Assembly: GCA_963605115.1 (NCBI GenBank)
Contig: CAVCTM010000047.1
Coordinates: 1 to 15,889, forward strand
Reading direction: 5' to 3'
Length of the DNA stretch: 15,889 nt
Source: SVKR01 sp963605115
GTDB taxonomy: Bacteria; Bacillota; Clostridia; Oscillospirales; Oscillospiraceae
Under the pieces are notes generated by a model, which was given only the letters and a program-made list of their open reading frames with translations, was not told where the DNA came from and made no database searches. Position numbers and translations under genes: made by a program. Shown piece by piece: positions 1 through 8,509 of this stretch (position 1 is its first letter; each line of letters begins with the position of its first letter).

Positions 1-68
1 AGCGCCAGACCCCCGAAAGCGCCCGCGACATCGACGCCGGAAATGTCGGCTGGCCTTCCCTCAAATGA
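1..68 (+). CDS. Possible C-terminal end of an unidentified protein (partial)
   Basis: The frame whose first full codon starts at base 3 is open to a TGA at 66-68 and reads RQTPESARDIDAGNVGWPSLK. The composition is protein-like and a perfect bidirectional terminator hairpin follows at 105-132, which fits a plus-strand gene ending here. A second frame is also open, to a TAA at 97-99, so the assignment is uncertain. The last bases are shared with a repeat also found at the hemW 3' end, and in both places the gene ends in an AAA TGA supplied by the repeat. The family cannot be recognised from 21 residues. Confidence 0.35.
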   Translation, partial: RQTPESARDIDAGNVGWPSLK

Positions 69-81
69 GACCCGCTTCGCT
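61..81 (+). repeat. Fragment of hairpin 1 of the four-hairpin element
   Basis: These 21 bases match exactly the left arm and loop of hairpin 1 in the element copy after hemW (minus strand of 5060-5080). The right arm is not preserved here: the following bases, TTACGCTCTAAAATC, keep only scattered matches. It is best read as a truncated or decayed copy lying directly on the 3' end of the upstream gene. Confidence 0.6.
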
Positions 82-104
82 TACGCTCTAAAATCATAAT
101 ATGC

Positions 105-132
105 AAAAAGCCCGCCATCCGGCGGGCTTTTT
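105..132 (-). terminator. Bidirectional intrinsic terminator
   Basis: A perfect 12-bp stem (105-116 with 121-132) has a 4-nt loop ATCC. It has a GC-rich core flanked by five A and five T, so it can act on both strands. It sits 8 bp beyond the stop of the minus-strand lipoprotein gene and would also end the plus-strand gene that enters at base 1. Confidence 0.85.
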
Positions 133-139
133 GCGTTTC

Positions 140-883
140 TTAATAATTTTCAAGCCATGCTTCCAGCTCCGCCTCCGCTTGCGGGAGGTCCGGCTCCTGA
201 CAGTTGAGATGGAGGATATAGAGCGCGGCACCGTCCACGAGGTAGGCGGCGATGCTCTGGTAGCCCATCTCGTTCGGGCTTGAGCGGAGGATGAGCGCTT
301 CGCGCCCGGAGGCGGCGGCGCGGGTCTCCTCCTCGAAGCGGAGCTCCTCGCGTGCGGCGGAACCCGTAATGAGCTCGCCGTTCTGATGCCGGGTGTAGAT
401 CCAGACGGAATCCTGCCGGCTGACCGCGCCGGAATGATCGTCCTGCGAGAGCGAGAGGAAGCTGATGCGCCCCTTGCTGTCGCCGCTGACCCAAAGCTCC
501 GTCTCCCCCGCGCCGGGGGAGGGCTCCGTCAGCTCCAGTCCGATATGATCGCAGGCGTCCGCCCACGAGTCGAAGGTCTCAAACCAGCTGTCTGGCGACC
601 GGTCGGACCATACCGGAAACTCGGCATACTGCCGCCGGATGGTCTCCCCCACCTCGCGGCGGAAATCGCGCGAGAGCGCGCGGGGCGGGAGCTTTTCCGC
701 TCCGATCGAGAGCCGGTAGCCGCTCTCCTCCGCCCCGGTGAAAACATCGCTGAGCTTCACCCCGCCGCTTTCCCCGGCGCATCCCGCCATGAGGATCAGC
801 AGGACGATGCACACCGCGACCAGCAGCCGCCGCGGTCGGATCTTACGGAACTCCTGCGCCTCGCAGAGTTTTTCCTTTTTCAC
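140..883 (-). CDS. Lipoprotein of unknown function
   Basis: This is a 247-residue predicted lipoprotein. A basic N-terminus (about 1-19) is followed by a hydrophobic segment (about 20-33) and a lipobox LMAGC with the lipidated Cys at 35, so the mature protein should be anchored on the outer face of the membrane. The rest is soluble, acidic and lacks repeats. The C-terminal segment from about residue 195 (SSPNEMGYQSIAAYLVDG onward, ending EAWLENY) resembles small ligand-binding or DUF4367-like tails, but I cannot assign a family. The start is GTG at 883. It has an AAAGGGG ribosome binding site 9 nt upstream and an in-frame stop just before it. The ATG at 890 is in another frame and too close to that site. 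The gene lies downstream of tRNA-Leu and its terminator, so it probably has its own, weak, promoter in 884-960. A strong terminator follows. Confidence 0.75.
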   Translation of the reverse strand: MKKEKLCEAQEFRKIRPRRLLVAVCIVLLILMAGCAGESGGVKLSDVFTGAEESGYRLSIGAEKLPPRALSRDFRREVGETIRRQYAEFPVWSDRSPDSWFETFDSWADACDHIGLELTEPSPGAGETELWVSGDSKGRISFLSLSQDDHSGAVSRQDSVWIYTRHQNGELITGSAAREELRFEEETRAAASGREALILRSSPNEMGYQSIAAYLVDGAALYILHLNCQEPDLPQAEAELEAWLENY

Positions 884-961
884 TTGTCATAGCCCCTTTC
901 GCAAAAAATTCGTACAGGGTAATTCAAATATTGCCGCGAACAAAGTCTGCCGTTTTTTAAC

Positions 962-998
962 AAAAACCCGCCCTGTCTGACCGACAGGGCGGGTTTTT
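962..998 (-). terminator. Terminator of tRNA-Leu
   Basis: A perfect 16-bp inverted repeat (962-977 with 983-998) has a 5-nt loop and A5/T5 flanks. It begins at the last base of the encoded CCA end of the tRNA, so stem and tRNA 3' end share base 998. Confidence 0.85.
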
Positions 999-1084
999 GG
1001 TGCCGGCGACGGGGATCGAACCCGTATGACATTGCTGTCGAGGGATTTTAAGTCCCTTGCGTCTGCCAGTTCCGCCACGCCGAC
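998..1084 (-). tRNA. tRNA-Leu (anticodon UAA)
   Basis: This is an 87-nt tRNA including an encoded CCA. The acceptor arms GTCGGCG and CGCCGGC pair over 7 bp with one G-U. The anticodon stem AGGGA/TCCCT encloses the loop CTTAAAA, giving anticodon UAA, which reads UUA. A long variable arm (GACA/TGTC stem) marks it as class II, as expected for leucine. The T arm has GGTTCGATCC. It lies 77 bp downstream of metG but has its own consensus promoter. Confidence 0.95.
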
Positions 1085-1090
1085 GGGTGG

Positions 1091-1120
1091 GAGCGGACGC
1101 GGCTGCGTCCGCTCTTTTTT
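1091..1120. repeat. Perfect hairpin in the tRNA-Leu leader
   Basis: A 10-bp perfect stem (1091-1100 with 1105-1114) has loop GGCT, followed on the plus strand by six T. Read on the plus strand it has intrinsic-terminator form, but no plus-strand gene lies upstream of it. On the minus strand it falls at the predicted first transcribed bases of the tRNA-Leu primary transcript. Confidence 0.7.
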
Positions 1121-1148
1121 ATTATACTGATTTTCCGCCCGCTGTCAA
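1121..1148 (-). promoter_or_regulatory. Consensus sigma-A promoter for tRNA-Leu
   Basis: On the minus strand TTGACA (1148-1143) and TATAAT (1126-1121), both perfect matches to consensus, are separated by 16 bp. Transcription should start near 1114, about 30 nt before the tRNA 5' end. Confidence 0.85.
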
Positions 1149-1161
1149 GGTGGGGGTGCGG

Positions 1162-3126
<1,965 letters not shown>

Positions 3127-3162
3127 GTGCGTTTATTTCCTCTGTCTTTCCCAGTTTTTTGG

Positions 3163-4878
3163 TCATTCCTGCGCCGCGTCCGCCGGCTCTGTCGGAACGG
3201 GGGTCTCGGCGTGGACGGGCGTTTCCGTCTCTGCGGGCGGCTCGGTCGGTTCCGGCGCCGGCGTTTCGGCGGGCGGCTCGGTGGGCTGCGGCGTCTCCGC
3301 CGGCGCCGGGGTCTCGCTCGGCGCGGGCGTCTCCTCCGGTTCGAGCGCTTCGGGCGGCCACTCGATGTCCTCCTCGTGGTAGTTATAGGTGCTGAGCGCC
3401 TCCGCCGTGCGGCTCAGGAGCGTGCCGTCCGCGCTGTAGACGCTGCGGTAAGTCTGCGCCTTGTAGCCGAGCTTTACGTCCGTCCACTTCTTGTCGAAGA
3501 AAAACCACGTGTTTGCAGTCATCTCGACATAGCTGCCGTCCGTATCCGTGCCCCAGAATTCCACGATGACGGAGGCGTTGTTCTCCGCCATATACGCCCG
3601 GATGCGCACGGGGTATTCGCGGTCGTTCACGAATTTGAACTCCGGTCCGCCCCAGCTCACCGTGGCGTCCAGTCCCGCGGGCAGGTAGCCGACCGGGAAC
3701 ATGTGGCAGGTGCGGGAGATGATCTTCAGGTTGGCGTAAAGCGCGCAGTAATAGACCTCGGAGCTCACCTGACAGATGCCGCCGCCGTATTCCTGCACGG
3801 TCTCGCCGCCGGAATAGGCCCCGGCGAGCATATAGCCGCGCTCCGGCGTGCGCTTGCCGAGCGCCGTGTTATAGGAAAACTCCTCCCCCGGCATCAGCAC
3901 GATGCCGTCGATCGCCTCCGCCGCAAGGCGGACGTTGTTGAGTCTGCCCGCGCCGCTGCCCCAGAGCGAGGTTGTGGACTCGCTGAGCTTGTCGCGGAAA
4001 AGCAGCTCCTCCAGCTCCGCCGCCGTCACCTCCGGCTCGTCGAGCCGGAGCGGGATCTCCACGGTCTCGCCGTAGCCCGCGGCGTCCCAGAGGCGCTGCG
4101 CCGCCGCGACGTCGAAGCTGACGCCGACGGTCTCCGGCACGATCTCGCCCGTCTCCGGGTCGTAGTAGGCGTCGGCGCGCTCGGCGTAAACGGTGTCATA
4201 AACGCCCTGAAGGTCCAGTGCGGCGTCCGGCTCGATCTCCGCTTCATAGCGGAAGGCGCCGTAGTCCTGCTCCCGGAACGCGGCGGCGATCTGCGCGGTG
4301 AGCGCATCGCAGTCGATGGTGACGCCCTGCGCGCCCTTGACGACGGTGATGCTGTCCTCGCCGATGCGCAGCTCGTTTTCCAGCAGCGAGAGCCGCACCT
4401 CCCGCGCAGCGGCGTCCACCGCGGCGCGGATGGCTGCCTCGTCCACCGTGAACGCCGCCTCCGCGTCGAGGGCGAGCCCGCCGCCGAGCGCGCTTTGCAG
4501 ATAGCCCAGCGCGTTTTCCATGGCGCTGCCGCCGCGCGGCGCGTCATAGGCGCGCTTCGCGAGCGCCTCCGGCTCCGCCGTGCAGACCTCGCCCGTGGTG
4601 AGCGTCAGCTCCACGCCGGCGGGAAGCTCCGCCGTTACGCTGCCCTCCGGCACCTCGCCGAAGCCGGCGTCGCGCAGCGCCTCCGCCGCCTCGTCGACCG
4701 TCATCCCGCCGAGGGCGACGCCCCCAAGGGAAACGTTCGGATAAACCTTGTCATAGCGCCCGGCGAGCACCACGCCCGCCGCAGCCGCGGAAAGCAGCAC
4801 CGCCAGCACGACCAGGACCGTGATAAGCGCCAAGCGCCCGCGCCCCCGCGCGGCTTGAGTTGGGGTTTTCTTTGTCAT
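3163..4878 (-). CDS. VanW-family membrane-anchored cell-wall protein
   Basis: This is a 571-residue predicted envelope protein. It has a short basic N-terminus, one membrane anchor (about residues 15-40), PG-binding-4-type domains (VYPNVSLGGVALGGMT just after the anchor), and a VanW domain in the second half (from about GRLNNVRLAAEAIDG through YGGGICQVSSEVYYCAL to WGGPEFKFVN). The last 60 or so residues are a Pro/Glu/Thr-rich tail with repeated ETPAP/PTEPPAE units, probably a flexible wall-spanning segment. VanW proteins are linked to peptidoglycan, but their biochemical role is not settled, and this is not evidence of vancomycin resistance. The start is ATG at 4878 because GGAGA lies 6 nt upstream. 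A longer frame to 4953 would run through a non-coding repeat. Only the four-hairpin repeat separates it from hemW, and metG follows 36 bp downstream. Confidence 0.88.
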   Translation of the reverse strand: MTKKTPTQAARGRGRLALITVLVVLAVLLSAAAAGVVLAGRYDKVYPNVSLGGVALGGMTVDEAAEALRDAGFGEVPEGSVTAELPAGVELTLTTGEVCTAEPEALAKRAYDAPRGGSAMENALGYLQSALGGGLALDAEAAFTVDEAAIRAAVDAAAREVRLSLLENELRIGEDSITVVKGAQGVTIDCDALTAQIAAAFREQDYGAFRYEAEIEPDAALDLQGVYDTVYAERADAYYDPETGEIVPETVGVSFDVAAAQRLWDAAGYGETVEIPLRLDEPEVTAAELEELLFRDKLSESTTSLWGSGAGRLNNVRLAAEAIDGIVLMPGEEFSYNTALGKRTPERGYMLAGAYSGGETVQEYGGGICQVSSEVYYCALYANLKIISRTCHMFPVGYLPAGLDATVSWGGPEFKFVNDREYPVRIRAYMAENNASVIVEFWGTDTDGSYVEMTANTWFFFDKKWTDVKLGYKAQTYRSVYSADGTLLSRTAEALSTYNYHEEDIEWPPEALEPEETPAPSETPAPAETPQPTEPPAETPAPEPTEPPAETETPVHAETPVPTEPADAAQE

Positions 4879-4900
4879 AATAAGTCTCCAAAAAGAAAGA

Positions 4901-5080
4901 AAAAAAGCCTCGCAGAGTTTGCGGCGCGCACGCCGCAAATAAATTTCGATCATTTTTCGGCAGGGCGTGTACCTGCCGAAAAATACCGCTCAGCCCGCAA
5001 ACGTGCGCCCCAAAGGGGCGTGCGCTGCGGCGGGCTGCATTCCCTTCAAATGAGAGCCCAGCGAAGCGGGTCTCATTTGA
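4901..5080 (-). repeat. Four-hairpin element, copy A (after hemW)
   Basis: Read on the minus strand it has four parts. Hairpin 1 (5080-5046, 10-bp stem plus a CCC/GGG inner stem) overlaps the hemW stop codon. Hairpin 2 (about 5036-4995) has a GCCCC/GGGGC core with TTT loop inside an outer GCAGCCCGC/GCGGGCTG pairing. Hairpin 3 has 12-bp arms TTTTTCGGCAGG and CCTGCCGAAAAA. Hairpin 4 has arms TTTGCGGCG and CGCCGCAAA. It ends in a CTCTGCGAGGC-T7 tail. The 4901-4985 segment matches copy B (13005-13089) at 82 of 85 positions. The remainder is collinear with copy B, with paired stem changes. The T-rich tail ends just before the VanW ribosome binding site. Confidence 0.85.
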
Positions 5081-6314
5081 CTCTGTAAAATATTTCGTCC
5101 CCCGCGGGGAGCTCGCCGCGCTCGGCGAAGAGGTCCATGCTGTCCACCCACGGGTTGCCGCTCAGCTTGTATTCGCCCTGCTTATCGAGCATCAGCCCGA
5201 TGAGCATGTTGCTCAGCAGAAAGCCCGACGGTGTGAAATGCCAGCGTCCCGATTCCTCGACCGCCCAGCCCTTGCGCATAAACTCGCGCAGAAGCTCCTC
5301 CAGCGGGGCAAAATCGCTGCGGTAAAGGTTATGATACTCCTTCGCGGAGATGCCCCGCACCGTCCGCATTCCGAGCATCAGATACTCCGCGGCTCTGCCC
5401 AGCAGGTCGACCTTCTCGCACTCGGCAAGAATACTCTCCCCGCTCTGGACGCCGCTTATGTATTTTTGCAGGTCCTTTTCATAGCTGTAGCGCACGCCGC
5501 CGGCGCAGCTCGCCGCACCGGGACCGAAGCCCATGTAGTCCTGCAAAAGCCAGTATTTCAGATTGTGCTTCGACTCGAAGCCGGGCTTTGCGAAATTGCT
5601 GATCTCATACTGCCGGTAGCCGAAGCGTTCGAGCGTCTCGACAGTGTAGAGATACATGTCCGCCTGCTCGTCGTCGTCCGGCAATATGGGCGAGCCGGCA
5701 TAGTCCCGCGCCATCGGCGTGCCGGGCTCCAGCTTCAGCCCGTAGCAGGAGAGATGGTCCGGTCCGAGCGCGAGCGCGCGGCCCAGCGTGTCGGTCCAGT
5801 CCGTGCGCGTCTGGCTCGGCAGACCGTAAATGAGGTCGAGACTGACGTTATCGAAGCCGGCGGCGCGCGCGTTTTTCACCGCCGCCTCCACCTGCTTCCA
5901 GTTATGGCGTCTGCCGATGAGCTTCAGGATCGCGTCGTTCGCCGACTGTGCGCCGATGGAGAGGCGGTTCACGCCCTCGCTGCGCAGCAGGACCAGATCG
6001 CGGCGGGTCACGCTGTCGGGGTTGACCTCCACCGTGACCTCCGCGGTCTTGTAGACGAGCGCGTCGCGCTTGAGCGCGTTGAAAATGTCGCAGATGCGCC
6101 GCGCGCCGTAATAGCTCGGCGTGCCGCCGCCGAAATAGACCGTGTCCGTATAGTATTCCCGCAGCTGCGGTCCCGCCTCGCGCAGATGCTGGAGCAGCGC
6201 GTTATGATAGCGCGGCATCAGCTTGTCGCAGCCCGCGAGCGAATAAAAGTCGCAGTAGCCGCACTTGCTGGCGCAGAAGGGAATGTGGATATAAATGCCG
6301 AGTGTTTTGTCCAT
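5073..6314 (-). CDS. hemW: Radical SAM heme chaperone HemW (HemN-like)
   Basis: This 413-residue radical SAM protein has the Fe-S cluster motif C14-x3-C18-x2-C21 in HIPFCASKCGYCDFYS, then GGGTPS at 62-67, the SAM-binding barrel, and a HemN C-terminal domain near residues 310-385. The sequence after the third Cys is DF rather than the CxC of true oxygen-independent coproporphyrinogen oxidase, which points to HemW. This family binds heme and delivers it to target proteins instead of making it. Many anaerobes carry it without a full heme pathway. The start is ATG at 6314 with GGAG about 11 nt upstream. The stop lies inside hairpin 1 of the element that follows. It is downstream of htpG, separated by a palindromic repeat, with no clear promoter of its own. 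Confidence 0.92.
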   Translation of the reverse strand: MDKTLGIYIHIPFCASKCGYCDFYSLAGCDKLMPRYHNALLQHLREAGPQLREYYTDTVYFGGGTPSYYGARRICDIFNALKRDALVYKTAEVTVEVNPDSVTRRDLVLLRSEGVNRLSIGAQSANDAILKLIGRRHNWKQVEAAVKNARAAGFDNVSLDLIYGLPSQTRTDWTDTLGRALALGPDHLSCYGLKLEPGTPMARDYAGSPILPDDDEQADMYLYTVETLERFGYRQYEISNFAKPGFESKHNLKYWLLQDYMGFGPGAASCAGGVRYSYEKDLQKYISGVQSGESILAECEKVDLLGRAAEYLMLGMRTVRGISAKEYHNLYRSDFAPLEELLREFMRKGWAVEESGRWHFTPSGFLLSNMLIGLMLDKQGEYKLSGNPWVDSMDLFAERGELPAGDEIFYRVK

Positions 6315-6355
6315 GATCTGATCCGCTCCATGGTGTTGGGGTGGGGTGTGAGCCG

Positions 6356-6510
6356 CCTCCCCTGTGCAAGGGGAGGTGGCTGCCGCGCAGCGGCAGACGG
6401 AGGGGTTGTAAGCTTCCGAAATATCCAGGCTTGGCGTTTCCGGAGGCTTGGTAACAACCCCTCAGTCAGCCTTCGGCTGACAGCTCCCCTTACACAGGGG
6501 AGCCTTTAAA
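6356..6510. repeat. Palindromic repeat, copy 1 (htpG-hemW gap)
   Basis: This large imperfect palindrome has outer arms built on CTCCCCTGTG-CAAGGGGAG (left) and CTCCCCTTACACAGGGGAG (right). Inside each half is a small hairpin: CTGCCG/CGGCAG with loop CGCA on the left, and GTCAGCC/GGCTGAC with loop TTC on the right. The centre is about 55 bp (6404-6458), from GGTTGTAAGCTTCC to GCTTGGTAACAACC. It ends AGCCTTTAAA. The centre is nearly the same as in copy 2. It fills almost all of the htpG-hemW gap and encodes no plausible protein. Confidence 0.85.
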
Positions 6511-6533
6511 TTGTGCCGCTCCGCGGCGTTTGA

Positions 6534-8459
6534 TCAAAATAACGTGCACACCAGCTCCGCGTACTCCGCCGGGTTTTCCAGCGGGAGTCCCGCGATGAGC
6601 TTTGCCTGCGCGTAGAGCACCTTTGCGTAGCGCGCGGCGCGGTCGCGGTCTCCGGCGGCGTAAGCGGCGCGGAGCGCCTCGAACGCGGCGTGGGAGCCGT
6701 TGAGCTCCAGCACCTTCTTGGCGCGGGGCTTGTCCTCGTCCTTGCCGGGCAGGGCGCGGAAGTATTTTTCGACCTCCAGCGTGATCTCGCCCTCCGTGGT
6801 GAGGCAGACGGGGTGGGTCTTGAGCTTGTGGGAAAGGCGCACGGCGAACACCTCGTCGCCGAGGCTCTCCTTCACGAAGTCGAGCAGCGCCTGATTTTCC
6901 TCCGCCTTCTTCTCCGTGTCCGCCTTTTCGAGATCGGTCTCCAGACCGAGGTCCGCCGCGGCGCTGACGTTGCAGAACTTTTTGCCCTCATACTCGCCGA
7001 GCAGCTGCACGAGGAACTCGTCCACATCGTCGGTCATGTAGAGCAGCCCGAAGCCCGCGTCGCGCACCTGCTCCGTCTGGGGCAGCGCCGCGGCGAGCGC
7101 GGGGGTCTCCGCCGCCGCGTAGTAGATCATTTTCTGACTCTCCGGCATCTTTTTTGCATACTCGGCAAGACTCATAAGCTCCTCGCCGAAGGAGTTTGCA
7201 AACACGAGCAGGTCCTTCAGCTCGTCTTTTTTCATGCCGTAATCGGCGACGACGCCGTATTTGATCTGCAAGCCGAAGGCGCGCCAGAACTGCGTGTAAG
7301 CCTCCCGGTTTTCGTCGAGCAGCTTCCTGAGCTCCGCGCGGATCTTTTTCTCCAGATTCTGTGCGATGACGCGAAGCTGCCGGTCGTGCTGCAAAATTTC
7401 GCGGGAAATATTGAGCGAGAGGTCCGGCGAATCGACGACGCCGCGGACGAAGCGGAAGCAGTCCGGCAGCAGGTCGGCGCACTTATCCATGATCATCACG
7501 CCGCTGCTGTAAAGCTGGAGCCCCGGCTGATAGTCGCGGCTGTAAAAATCGTAGGGCGCCTTCGCCGGGATGAAGAGCATCGCCTTATAGGTAACGGCGC
7601 CCTCCGCGTTCACGCGGATGACCGCGAGGGGCTCCTCCGTGTCGTGGAATTTTTCCTTGTAAAACGCCTTGCAGTCGTCGTCGCTGACGTCAGACTTGCT
7701 GCGCTGCCAGATGGGGACCATGGAGTTCACGGTCTCCTCCGCCAAGGTGCTGACGAACTCGGTCTTGGGCTTGCCGTCGTCGCCCAGCTCGCCGGTCTCC
7801 TTCTGCTCATAGTGCTCGACGTCCATGACGATGGGCCAGCGAACATAGTCGGAGTATTTCTTCACAAGCTCCTTCAGGCGCCAGCTCTCCAGATACTCGC
7901 CGTAGTGCTCCTCCTCCGTGTCGGGCTTCAAGTGCATAATGACGTCCGTGCCCGCCGCGGCGCGCTCGCCGTCGCCGACGGTATAGCCGTCCGCGCCGGT
8001 GCTCTCCCAGACGCTCGCGGTCTCCTCGCCGTATTTGCGGGAGACAACGGTCACCTTGTCCGCGACCATAAACGCGCTGTAAAACCCGACGCCGAACTGT
8101 CCGATGATGTCCACGTCCGCGCGGGTCTTGTCCTCTGCGTCCATATCGTGCTTGAACTGGAACGAGCCGCTGCGCGCGATGACGCCGAGGTTCTGCTCCA
8201 TCTCCTCGCGCGTCATGCCGATGCCGTTGTCGCTGACGGTGAGCGTCCGGGCGTCGCGGTCCGCCGTGAGGCGGATGCGGAAGTCGCCGCGCTCTAGGCC
8301 CACGCCGTCGTCCGTGAGGGACAGGTAGCAGAGCTTGTCGATCGCGTCGGACGCGTTGGAGATGATCTCGCGCAGGAAAATCTCCTTATGGGTATAAATG
8401 GAGTTGATCATCAGGTCGAGCAGCCGCTTGCTCTCGGCCTTGAACTGTTTCTTTGCCAT
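6534..8459 (-). CDS. htpG: Molecular chaperone HtpG (bacterial Hsp90)
   Basis: This cytosolic ATP-dependent chaperone of the GHKL superfamily has 641 residues, close to the 620-640 typical of bacterial HtpG. The N-terminal ATPase domain shows LREIISNASDA (E31 is the likely catalytic Glu, N35 binds Mg-ATP), DNGIGM at 77-82, GQFGVGF at 120-126 and GTDVIMHL. The middle domain and C-terminal dimerisation region follow and are intact. There is no C-terminal MEEVD, as expected for bacteria. The ATG at 8459 is preceded by GGAGG about 12 nt upstream. No CIRCE operator is seen upstream, so HrcA control is not supported. The promoter should lie in 8480-8530, at the edge of the inverted-repeat element. 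hemW follows after a repeat. Confidence 0.96.
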   Translation of the reverse strand: MAKKQFKAESKRLLDLMINSIYTHKEIFLREIISNASDAIDKLCYLSLTDDGVGLERGDFRIRLTADRDARTLTVSDNGIGMTREEMEQNLGVIARSGSFQFKHDMDAEDKTRADVDIIGQFGVGFYSAFMVADKVTVVSRKYGEETASVWESTGADGYTVGDGERAAAGTDVIMHLKPDTEEEHYGEYLESWRLKELVKKYSDYVRWPIVMDVEHYEQKETGELGDDGKPKTEFVSTLAEETVNSMVPIWQRSKSDVSDDDCKAFYKEKFHDTEEPLAVIRVNAEGAVTYKAMLFIPAKAPYDFYSRDYQPGLQLYSSGVMIMDKCADLLPDCFRFVRGVVDSPDLSLNISREILQHDRQLRVIAQNLEKKIRAELRKLLDENREAYTQFWRAFGLQIKYGVVADYGMKKDELKDLLVFANSFGEELMSLAEYAKKMPESQKMIYYAAAETPALAAALPQTEQVRDAGFGLLYMTDDVDEFLVQLLGEYEGKKFCNVSAAADLGLETDLEKADTEKKAEENQALLDFVKESLGDEVFAVRLSHKLKTHPVCLTTEGEITLEVEKYFRALPGKDEDKPRAKKVLELNGSHAAFEALRAAYAAGDRDRAARYAKVLYAQAKLIAGLPLENPAEYAELVCTLF

Positions 8460-8509
8460 TTCGATTTTTCGCCTCCGTGAAAAGTTGGGTTCCTTTTACT
8501 TTAACTTTA

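Noticed and set aside
887..1078. Small minus-strand frame beginning MAELADARDLKSLDSN
   Set aside because: It is the translation of tRNA-Leu and its flank, a well-known spurious protein in databases.
3127..3162. T-box or other tRNA-sensing leader for metG
   Set aside because: Only 36 nt separate metG from the VanW stop, too short for such a leader.
3163..4878. Vancomycin-resistance determinant
   Set aside because: VanW-domain proteins are common in Clostridia without resistance. No vanH/A/X or vanR/S genes are nearby.
5073..6314. True oxygen-independent coproporphyrinogen III oxidase (HemN)
   Set aside because: The residues after the CxxxCxxC motif are DF, as in HemW, and no heme-biosynthesis genes are adjacent.
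5238..6509. Plus-strand open frame of 423 codons opposite hemW
   Set aside because: It is antisense to hemW and extends into the palindromic repeat, with no domain signature.
6690..8297. Plus-strand open frame of about 535 codons opposite htpG
   Set aside because: It is antisense to an intact Hsp90 gene, with no ribosome binding site or recognisable motif.
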